46,694 bases of DNA, taken from NCBI GenBank assembly GCA_031415655.1, contig JANOSD010000192.1:1-46694 (forward strand). Reading direction: 5' to 3'. The notes beneath the pieces are model-generated. The model worked only from the letters and a program-made list of their open reading frames with translations. It was not told where the DNA came from and ran no database searches. Positions 40,878 to 46,694 of the stretch are shown here, piece after piece. Each line of letters opens with the position of its first letter. Positions within the stretch are counted from its first letter, which is position 1. This DNA comes from JAKOVR01 sp031415655. GTDB lineage: Bacteria; Actinomycetota; Acidimicrobiia; Acidimicrobiales; Acidimicrobilacustridaceae. The translations under genes were made by a program, and so were the position numbers.

Positions 40878-42017
40878 ATGCCGAGGACGAATCCAATCGA
40901 GGACGTCGAGCGCTTCACCCTTCGGCCACTGCCGCAACTGCTGCTCGGCTTCCTCGAGTTCTTGCTCGCCGAAGGGGACGCAGGCGAGATGGTGTTCGGC
41001 GAGATCGCCGGCGGATTGCTCGACAACTCCACCCTGCCCGGGATGACCACCCAGGACGCGGACCAGTTCACGTTCTTCCTTCGGCAACCGAGCGGACAGC
41101 TCGTAGGGCTGTGGTATCCGGAAGACGATGCCAACCCACTCGTCGTTGTCGCCTCCTCCAATGGCTTCACGCCGATCGCAGCGAGCCTGCCCCATCTCTT
41201 GGTCCAAGTCGCTCACGAGCACGATGCGCTGCGCAACGAGATCGGTTCGATGGACTGCCCGCCAGGAACACCCGAGGAGTTCGATCTGGAGGAGGAGGTG
41301 ACCTTCCGCGAGTTCCAGACGCAACTCAGGAGCTTCCTCGCTCGACCCGGGGGTATCCCCGAAGCCGACGTACTCGGCCTGAGGGGCTCGGCGGACGAAT
41401 GGCGGTTGCCCTTCCAATCCTGGGTCGAGGAGACAACCCGGCTTCGGGCCGACGCGTTGATGAACGCTGCCCCGACGATCGGGTTGATGGCGGAGCTCGA
41501 CCGCTTTCTCGATGCACCGACCCTCCACGCGCTCATGAACCATGCACCCCTACCCACCCGCGACTCACTTGGCTACGACTCAGTCGAGTGGTGGAAGACC
41601 TTCCATCAGAACGCAGCGGCAATCAACATCCTCCGATTTGGGCACTCGTTCCACATGTGCGTGGGCGACCGATGGCTTGAGTCGGAATCAACCGCCCATC
41701 TCCGTCCCGCAGTAGATGCATTCCGCGAATCACACCTCGACGGCAACACAGATCGGGGCGCATGGCTATCAGTCACGCTGCGGCGTGATGTCGATGGCTG
41801 GGACCCGCCAATGCTCAACTGGATGGACGAGCCACGTGGCGTCAATCTGCGGACGGCCGTCAAGGAGGAACTCCAGCTCTACCCGCGAACCAACCGATGG
41901 AAGCCAGACTGGATGACCGACACGTGGACCAGCCGGGCAGCTGACAAACTCTCGGCAACGGCACGAGGTATCGGCGCTGCAACGAGTCTGCTTCGAGCCC
42001 AACGCTCCCACAACTGA
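40878..42017 (+). CDS. Hypothetical protein, unrecognised family
   Basis: From ATG 40878 the protein has 379 residues. The + frame stays open upstream to 40,668, but that part is the antisense of the integrase fragment, so the start is probably here or nearby. The first ~110 residues (LPQLLLGFLEFLLAEGDAGEM, DADQFTFFLRQPSGQLVGLWYP) look like a compact alpha/beta domain that faintly recalls SMI1/KNR4-type folds. The middle is acidic and helical and the end is Trp-rich (WKPDWMTDTW). No catalytic motif is evident. Codon use looks genuine. Confidence 0.55.
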   Translation: MPRTNPIEDVERFTLRPLPQLLLGFLEFLLAEGDAGEMVFGEIAGGLLDNSTLPGMTTQDADQFTFFLRQPSGQLVGLWYPEDDANPLVVVASSNGFTPIAASLPHLLVQVAHEHDALRNEIGSMDCPPGTPEEFDLEEEVTFREFQTQLRSFLARPGGIPEADVLGLRGSADEWRLPFQSWVEETTRLRADALMNAAPTIGLMAELDRFLDAPTLHALMNHAPLPTRDSLGYDSVEWWKTFHQNAAAINILRFGHSFHMCVGDRWLESESTAHLRPAVDAFRESHLDGNTDRGAWLSVTLRRDVDGWDPPMLNWMDEPRGVNLRTAVKEELQLYPRTNRWKPDWMTDTWTSRAADKLSATARGIGAATSLLRAQRSHN

Positions 42018-42154
42018 CGGACAACGGCACTACGCCGCCGCCCCCAAGCCGTACCGCGTTTTCGGGCGAGCCCCGGCAGTCGGGCGCCCGCAAAGATCGC
42101 GGCAACGACGGCCGCCCGGGTGAGGAAGTCGCTGATCTGCGCTCCGTCCGCCAT
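41879..42154 (-). CDS. Small hypothetical protein with a hydrophobic segment
   Basis: The 91-residue frame starts at ATG 42154, two bases after the stop of the 71-residue gene, suggesting a pair. It has one hydrophobic stretch (AAVVAAIFAGARLPGLA) and a basic Arg-rich remainder. Its last 139 bp overlap the convergent gene ending at 42,017, which weakens the call. Confidence 0.3.
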   Translation of the reverse strand: MADGAQISDFLTRAAVVAAIFAGARLPGLARKRGTAWGRRRSAVVRQLWERWARSRLVAAPIPRAVAESLSAARLVHVSVIQSGFHRLVRG

Positions 42155-42156
42155 GC

Positions 42157-42372
42157 TCAGTCCCCGGCCTGAGCCCTGCGAATCTCCGCAACCCAGGCGA
42201 AGTACTCGGGCTCGGTCACCGGGGTGCCATCCGGAAGCCGGAAGGTGTCATCGTCGGTTGGAGGTGCTGCCGAGGCGAACGCATCGGCGATGCGTTGCGC
42301 TTGCTCAGACGAGAGGACCATCACCGATCCCGAGCTTTTCCGGTTTGTATCGGGCTCCAAGCTGGGGCTCAT
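42157..42372 (-). CDS. Small acidic hypothetical protein
   Basis: From ATG 42372 the product is 71 residues, mildly acidic, with the central SSEQAQRIADAFASAAPP and then TDDDTFRLPDGTPVTEPEYF in front of a C-terminal helix. It is not recognised. It appears to be the first gene of a short leftward pair. Confidence 0.45.
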   Translation of the reverse strand: MSPSLEPDTNRKSSGSVMVLSSEQAQRIADAFASAAPPTDDDTFRLPDGTPVTEPEYFAWVAEIRRAQAGD

Positions 42373-42421
42373 GCCCAAAGGTTACCGAGTCATCGCCGTC
42401 CCGATCGACCGCCCGTAGTGC

Positions 42422-42540
42422 GACGCGCAGAGCCCGGCCGCTCCCCAACCGAAGGAGAAGACCGGGCTCACTTCCTGCCGCTACTACAGCAGGCCTCCTC
42501 AGGTGTGGTGCCATCGAGGGGGCTGCGACAACGCGTTCGT
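42422..42540. repeat. Duplicated hairpin element, copy 1
   Basis: From gacgcgcag the block matches 43,521 onward almost perfectly for about 60 bp and more weakly for another 55 bp. It contains the inverted pair agcccgg...ccgggct enclosing ccgctccccaaccgaaggag, a hairpin of terminator type. The two copies bracket the DUF3800-like gene. Confidence 0.8.
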
Positions 42541-42656
42541 GTCCACCGCGCCCTTCCCCCGCCCCAGGAACCGACTTCACCCGACCCGCCCACATGGGTG
42601 GTGGCCATTGGCTACGTCAACCCGTGGTCGGGCTACCGAGCAGACATGCTGTGGCC

Positions 42657-42899
42657 ATGGAGGCACGCGATCTTGAGCACCGCATCGAAGCCTCCTGGGA
42701 TCGCGTCACGGAAGACTGCGGCGGCCCTGACCTGTACTTCTACCCGGCTGTTGTAGGCAGGTTTGGCTGGGACAGCGGGCCGGGTTTCGGCAGGGGTGGT
42801 CGCGGACGCAGTCACGGGAGTCACCGGCAATGCGGTCGACAGCCGCCGTGTCGATCTCGTCTGAGGTCTGGCCTCCGACATGGTCCCGCACTTCCGTAG
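42657..42899 (+). CDS. Doubtful small ORF
   Basis: The frame from ATG 42657 begins MEARDLEHRIEASWDRV, then TEDCGGPDLYFYPAVVGRFG, which looks coding for about 45 residues. It then turns into Gly/Arg/Ser-rich sequence where another frame (VVADAVTGVTGNAVDSRRVDLV-stop) seems better. A frameshifted small gene is possible. It lies between hairpin copy 1 and the DUF3800-like gene. Confidence 0.25.
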   Translation: MEARDLEHRIEASWDRVTEDCGGPDLYFYPAVVGRFGWDSGPGFGRGGRGRSHGSHRQCGRQPPCRSRLRSGLRHGPALP

Positions 42900-42976
42900 G
42901 GCCGAGCCGGCAGACGACTATGAGGGGTTCAGCGAGCGCGTCGAGCGCCGGTGGCCTCGCCCGCCGAACCGACACC

Positions 42977-43522
42977 ATGAGATACCACGCCTTCATCGAC
43001 GAGAGCCAGCGAAAGGATCGCTACCTCCTCACCGCAGCGCTCGTTCCCACCTCTGAGGTGGCTGCGGTATCCCGCGTTGTCCGAGCCCTCACCCCTCGCG
43101 GAAGCCAGCGCACCCACCTGTCGGCTGAGCGCCCCGCCGCCCGTCGAGCCATCCTCGATGCCTACGCCCGACTTCCCGTGATCGTGCTTTGCGCCGTGAC
43201 CGAGTACCACGGGGGCGACGACCAGCTATCCCGGAACATCTGTATACGCATTCTGCTTCGGTCGTTTGTCGGGTGGCGCGTCGGAGTTGCGACGTTCGAC
43301 ACCCGGCAGCCCGCACGAGACGTGCGTGACCGCCACGTCATCGCCGATGCCATCAACAGAGGCGGCGCCCCGCAAGAACTGCACTATGTCCACCGCGGCT
43401 CCCGAGACGAGGTGCTCCTGAGCGTCCCCGACGCGATCGGGTGGGCCATAGGAGCGGGCGGGCTTTGGCAACGTCACCTCGCGCCGCTTGAGCTTCACGT
43501 CCTCAATACAAATGAGCCCTGA
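42977..43522 (+). CDS. DUF3800-like protein
   Basis: The 181-residue protein starts at ATG 42977 with MRYHAFIDESQRKDRYLLTAALV, the acidic start (DES) of DUF3800 proteins, which have an RNase H-like fold. Later segments agree: HLSAERPAARRAIL, RHVIADAINRGG, and the closing LLSVPDAIGWAIGAGGLW. An aspartate-based metal-dependent nuclease role has been suggested for the family but is not shown. Members are common on mobile elements. Its stop lies in the first bases of hairpin copy 2, which probably ends its transcript. Confidence 0.6.
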   Translation: MRYHAFIDESQRKDRYLLTAALVPTSEVAAVSRVVRALTPRGSQRTHLSAERPAARRAILDAYARLPVIVLCAVTEYHGGDDQLSRNICIRILLRSFVGWRVGVATFDTRQPARDVRDRHVIADAINRGGAPQELHYVHRGSRDEVLLSVPDAIGWAIGAGGLWQRHLAPLELHVLNTNEP

Positions 43523-43640
43523 CGCGCAAAACCCGGCCGCTCCCCAACCGGAGGAGAAGACCGGGCTCACTTCCCGCCGCTAGTGCAGCAGACTCAAACA
43601 GTATGACGCCATCGATGGCCGAAGACAACACATTCGTAGA
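43521..43640. repeat. Duplicated hairpin element, copy 2
   Basis: This copy starts at the stop codon of the DUF3800-like gene and matches 42,422-42,540. The first ~60 bp (gacgcgcaaaacccggccgc and on) are nearly identical, and the second half shares scattered blocks (gccatcga, gacaac, ttcgt). The hairpin cccgg...ccggg suggests a terminator. Confidence 0.75.
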
Positions 43641-43808
43641 GTCGCAGCCTTCCAGAGTGGAGCGACGTTGGCGAGAACTCCGCTGACGAATGGGCGTGGT
43701 CTGGATCGCCCAACCCTGGGCCTATGTCCGCCGTCGCGGCAGGCCGCAGGAAGTCAGCGAGACCTCGGAGGACGAGTGACCATTCATGCCCGGGCCGTAA
43801 GGCGGAAG

Positions 43809-43828
43809 GTACGGATAAAAGTAGGGAT
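43809..43828. repeat. Right-end motif of island B
   Basis: gtacggataaaagtagggat matches 35,637-35,656 and lies 39 bp left of repeat R. The 170 bp before it hold no recognised gene; a short frame ending PWAYVRRRGRPQEVSETSEDE-like sequence at about 43,778 may be a relic. Confidence 0.5.
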
Positions 43829-43847
43829 GGACCGATTTCACACCCCC

Positions 43848-43986
43848 GGACGCGACGAGGCCCGCCGTCGCCGGCGGGCCTCGAAGATCGCGAAACCGCA
43901 GGTCAGCTACTCAATCCGGAGACCAGAAATCGCCCGGGAAATGACGAGCTGCTGGATCTGCTCCGTGCCCTCGAAGATGTCGTAGA
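43848..43986. repeat. Attachment-like repeat, copy R: 3' end of the intact acyl-CoA dehydrogenase
   Basis: This is the third copy and the only one attached to a full gene. It covers the last 26 codons, including the codon of the predicted catalytic Glu391 (43,970-43,972), the stop, and 59 bp downstream with the terminator. A recombinase using this site can insert DNA while restoring the protein end, which fits the copies at 24,432 and 35,677. Confidence 0.88.
43856..43883 (-). terminator. Hairpin after the acyl-CoA dehydrogenase gene
   Basis: Arms cgaggcccgccg (43,856-43,867) and cggcgggcctcg (43,872-43,883) pair perfectly over 12 bp with a 4-nt loop. No T-run follows, as is usual in high-GC actinobacteria. 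The hairpin is duplicated in copies L and M with compensating or minor changes. Confidence 0.8.
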
Positions 43987-45142
43987 TCTTCGAGTCACGG
44001 TGCCAGCGCTCCACCGGATACTCCTTGACGTAGCCGTAGCCACCAAGGATCTGGATTGCGCGCTCGGTAACCCACACCGCAACGCGGCCGGCCTTGAGCT
44101 TGCTCTGTGAACCTTCGGCGTTCTTGTACTGGCCGTTGCGGCTGAGCCACGCAGCGCGGTGCACAAGTAGGCGGGCGGCGTCGATCTCGGTGATCATGTC
44201 CGCCAGCATGAACGCAATGCTCTGGTTCATGATGATCGGCTTACCGAATGCCTTGCGCTCCTTGGCGTACTCCAGCGAGTACTCATAGGCGGCGCGGGCC
44301 ACACCGATGGCCTGCGCGGCGACGGCGGGGCGGGTGGCCTCGAAGGTGGCCATGGCCGGCTGCGGGCCGGAGTGCACACCAGAGTTCGGGTTAGCCAACC
44401 GCTCACGGGCACGGGCCAGCTTCTCGTCGAGCTTCTCTTTGCCGCCAAGCAGGCAGGAGCCTGGAATGCGAACGTCTTCGAGCACCACTTCCGCAGTGTG
44501 GGAGGCACGGATCCCGAGCTTCTTGTACTTCTGGCCCATGCTGAGGCCGGGGGTGTTCGGCGGCACGATGAAGCTGGCCTGACCACGGCCCTTGAGTTCA
44601 GGGTCGACCGTGGCCACCACCACGTGGATGTCGGCGATGCCACCGTTGGTGATCCACGCCTTGGTGCCGTTGAGCACCCACTCATCCTTGGCTTGGTCGT
44701 ACACGGCTTTGGTGCGAAGCGAGCTCACGTCGGAGCCGGCGTCGGGCTCGCTCACGCAGAACGCTCCGAGCTTCACATCGTCGGGAGTCCCGTAACACTG
44801 CGGCACCCATTCGAGGGTCTGCTCCATCGTGCCGGAGCCGGCGATTCCTGCGGCGGCCAGACCCGAACCGAAGATGGCGAGACCGATACCGGCGTCGCCC
44901 CAGAAGAGCTCTTCGAGGGCGATTGGGAGGGTGAGTCCGGTGGGGTCGCCCATCATGGCTTGGGCCATAAAATCGAAGCTGTAGAGACCGATCTTTGCGG
45001 CCTCCTGCACCACGGGCCACGGGAACTCCTCCCGCTCGTCCCAGTCCTCAGCCACGGGCCGGACAACGCTCTCGGCGAAGTCGTGCACCCATTTCTGGAT
45101 CTGTTGCTGGTCCTCGTTGAGGGCAAGCGAGAAGTCGGGCAT
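43907..45142 (-). CDS. Acyl-CoA dehydrogenase (FAD)
   Basis: The 411-residue protein has the three-domain acyl-CoA dehydrogenase fold. The N-terminal helices (1-125) are followed by the beta domain with AFCVSEPDAGSDVSSLRTKA and WVLNGTKAWITNGG (about 130-170). The C-terminal helical domain has QAIGVARAAYEYSLEYAKER, FGKPIIMNQSIAFMLADM, QILGGYGYVKEYPVERWHRD and the catalytic base Glu391 in DIFEGTEQIQ. It removes two hydrogens from an acyl-CoA in beta-oxidation, passing electrons to electron-transfer flavoprotein. A Shine-Dalgarno aaggag precedes ATG 45142. Chain-length preference cannot be told. Its 3' end is the apparent insertion site of the islands. Confidence 0.95.
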   Translation of the reverse strand: MPDFSLALNEDQQQIQKWVHDFAESVVRPVAEDWDEREEFPWPVVQEAAKIGLYSFDFMAQAMMGDPTGLTLPIALEELFWGDAGIGLAIFGSGLAAAGIAGSGTMEQTLEWVPQCYGTPDDVKLGAFCVSEPDAGSDVSSLRTKAVYDQAKDEWVLNGTKAWITNGGIADIHVVVATVDPELKGRGQASFIVPPNTPGLSMGQKYKKLGIRASHTAEVVLEDVRIPGSCLLGGKEKLDEKLARARERLANPNSGVHSGPQPAMATFEATRPAVAAQAIGVARAAYEYSLEYAKERKAFGKPIIMNQSIAFMLADMITEIDAARLLVHRAAWLSRNGQYKNAEGSQSKLKAGRVAVWVTERAIQILGGYGYVKEYPVERWHRDSKIYDIFEGTEQIQQLVISRAISGLRIE

Positions 45143-45281
45143 CGCTACTCCTTGGGAGAGAGGGTTCGGAACCTGCCACGCGGCAAGTTACCTTCGGGTA
45201 ACACTAGAGAAACGGTAGACCACCACCCCGGGTGTCGACAAGTGACCGTGCCGGGGATCGCGCCACCAATCCGCGGTAGCG

Positions 45282-46694
45282 CTATACGAAGTAGCCGACG
45301 ACGTCGATGATCACGTGGGTGGAACCCGACGCGTTGAACGTGTCGATTCGCCCGTCGGGACTGACCTTCACGATGGCGAGGTTGGCAATCGTCTGTCCGG
45401 CGACGAAGTTGATGTTCGACGCGGTGGGGCGGGCGGAGCCGGTGGGCCACAACGTGAGAAAGCCGGGGGCAGTGGGGCCGGTCACCGTCACGTTCACAGC
45501 GACCGACTTGGCATTGGCAGGAATGGTGGGGATGGCGCCGGGATAGTCGGACCCGTTGAGCGGCGAGCGAGCCCCCGCGAATTTCACCGAGGCTGTTGCC
45601 CCCGGGCCCATGGGAAAGTCCATGTTGTAGGGGTAGTTGCTTCGGGTATCGACCCAACGCTCGGGAGTGACCGGGATGAACAACGTGTCGGCGGGGTTCG
45701 TGCTGAAGTACCCCACGACGTCGAGGATCACGTGCACACTGCCGCTGTTGTTGAACACGCTCACCTTCCCGCCGGCGCCGAGCTTCACCACGGCGAGGTT
45801 CGCCAGCGTCTGGCCGTTACCGAAGTTGATGTTCGAGGCCGTGGGTTTGGCCTGACCGGTGGGCCACGCAGTGAGATGACTTCCGGCTGAGGGTTGCGTC
45901 ACCGTGAGGTTCACCACCGCCGCGGTAGCTCCATTCGGAACCCCGCCGACGCCCGTGACGCTGATGTCGCGCGACACCCCGGCTCCCCACGGGGTGGAGA
46001 AACCGCCAGTGCCGTTGCGGGAATCGAGGATGCGGGCCGGGGGTAGCGCGTTGTAGTGGTCGCCGCCCTCCACCCCGCTGTCGTACCAGCCCACGAGGTC
46101 GGCGATGATCTGCACGTTCCCCGAGTTGTTGAAGATCGACACCTGCCCATCGTCTCCGATCCGGGAGATGGTCTGATGAGCGAGCGTGGATCCGGCCGAC
46201 CAGTTCATCGTGGACGTGCTGGCACCGGACGAATAACAGAACGACGGCGGCGTGGTGCCTCCGCCCCCCGCCGTGGTGGGCCCGCCAATGGACGTGCCAA
46301 TCGTGCCGTAGTACGACGACGACGTGCCCTTCGGATTCACGGCGAGAAAGCTGTCGGCCGAGGTGGCGGTGATCGTGAGGTTCAGCACCACGGCAGTAGC
46401 TCCGGCAGGCACGCCGTTCGCCCCGCTGACGGTGAGATTCTTGGTGGCACAAGTGCCAACCGGCCCAATGACGCCCCCCGTGCCGTCGCGAGTATCGAGG
46501 ATACGAACTGGCGTGACACCGTGAAAACCAAACCCATCAGCGGAGCCAGGCCGAAGCGCTCGCAGTCGGTTGTTGCCCGAATCGGTCACGAACACCGTGC
46601 CGGAACCGTCGACTGCAAGCCCGGCCGGACCGCTCATCTCGGCTTGGGTAGCCAACCAACCATCACCCTTAAATCCGCTGTTGCCGTTGCCGGC
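45282..46694 (-). CDS. Surface protein with NHL-type repeat and repeated beta modules (N-terminus outside window)
   Basis: The frame runs off the right edge, where it still reads GNGNSGFKGDGWLATQAEM and PAGLAVDGSGTVFVTDSGNNRLR, an NHL/teneurin-like propeller repeat. Three ~120-residue modules follow, each opening with a 'P.RILDTRDGTGG' or 'ERWVDTR' block, then GVPAGATAVVLNLTIT, WPTG.A.PTASNINF..GQT.ANLA.VK and H.I.DVVGYF. These modules are common in secreted proteins of Acidimicrobiia and other actinobacteria. The role is probably adhesion or cell-surface structure (inference). The gene ends 140 bp left of the acyl-CoA dehydrogenase start, on the same strand. Confidence 0.85.
   Translation of the reverse strand, partial: AGNGNSGFKGDGWLATQAEMSGPAGLAVDGSGTVFVTDSGNNRLRALRPGSADGFGFHGVTPVRILDTRDGTGGVIGPVGTCATKNLTVSGANGVPAGATAVVLNLTITATSADSFLAVNPKGTSSSYYGTIGTSIGGPTTAGGGGTTPPSFCYSSGASTSTMNWSAGSTLAHQTISRIGDDGQVSIFNNSGNVQIIADLVGWYDSGVEGGDHYNALPPARILDSRNGTGGFSTPWGAGVSRDISVTGVGGVPNGATAAVVNLTVTQPSAGSHLTAWPTGQAKPTASNINFGNGQTLANLAVVKLGAGGKVSVFNNSGSVHVILDVVGYFSTNPADTLFIPVTPERWVDTRSNYPYNMDFPMGPGATASVKFAGARSPLNGSDYPGAIPTIPANAKSVAVNVTVTGPTAPGFLTLWPTGSARPTASNINFVAGQTIANLAIVKVSPDGRIDTFNASGSTHVIIDVVGYFV

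Noticed and set aside
42422..43640. Duplicated hairpin as integron attC sites
   Set aside because: The conserved attC core sites (RYYYAAC / GTTRRRY) are absent and no integron integrase is present.
1..46694. CRISPR arrays, tRNA or rRNA genes
   Set aside because: No regularly spaced repeat-spacer arrays were seen, and no cloverleaf-type or rRNA-like sequence was noticed on either strand; a covariance search would be needed to exclude a tRNA firmly.

Overview
The window is high-GC DNA (GTG/TTG starts, strong third-position GC, 4-nt stop/start overlaps) from an actinobacterium, most likely class Acidimicrobiia. This placement is an inference from a WS/DGAT wax-ester/triacylglycerol synthase, a bacterial XPB helicase, a DUF2510 protein, a large acyl-CoA dehydrogenase and surface proteins built of repeated 'RILDTRDGTGG' modules. 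No rRNA, tRNA or CRISPR array was seen.

Part 1 (1-24,430) looks like a conserved chromosomal backbone: WS/DGAT; an L,D-transpeptidase; a late cobalamin operon (CbiZ-like fragment, cobU, cobS, cbiB, each overlapping the next by 4 nt); a leftward pair of RhaD-type aldolase/dehydrogenase and XPB helicase; a PQQ-type sugar dehydrogenase lipoprotein; a trans-sulfuration PLP enzyme; a DUF2510 protein; a TetR-controlled heterodimeric ABC exporter with a perfect 20-bp palindrome in front; an unusual YceI / cytochrome c / copper-monooxygenase-like fusion; an Old Yellow Enzyme with its TetR regulator; and three leftward membrane or secreted proteins of unknown role. A 48-bp hairpin-forming repeat occurs three times (1, 191 and 19,415), with tandem repeats beside it.

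Part 2 (24,430-43,990) is accessory DNA, apparently two tandem integrated islands. The last 26 codons and terminator hairpin of the acyl-CoA dehydrogenase gene (intact at 43,907-45,142, leftward) are repeated at 35,677-35,815 and, more diverged, at 24,432-24,570. These three 139-bp copies behave like attachment sites and cut the region into island A (about 11.2 kb) and island B (about 8.2 kb). Just inside the left end of each is a copy of the same AlbA_2/Schlafen-type ATP-binding gene: a 27-codon remnant in A, a frameshifted pseudogene with an elaborate operator in B. The right ends share a 20-bp motif 39-40 bp from the repeat. Broken recombinases lie inside: a serine-recombinase fragment, a tyrosine-integrase N-terminus and a tyrosine-integrase C-terminus. 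Cargo of A: DUF6228-like protein, PH-like membrane protein, small membrane protein, HipBA toxin-antitoxin, and a DUF2264 / sugar-isomerase / hydroxyacid-dehydrogenase catabolic cluster with a LacI-like operator. Cargo of B: a broken surface-module gene, a pentapeptide-repeat lipoprotein with 'QLLST..DW' super-repeats, several unknown genes and a DUF3800-like gene flanked by a duplicated hairpin element.

Part 3 (43,907-46,694) returns to the backbone: the acyl-CoA dehydrogenase and the C-terminal part of a surface repeat protein with NHL-type repeats, cut by the window end.
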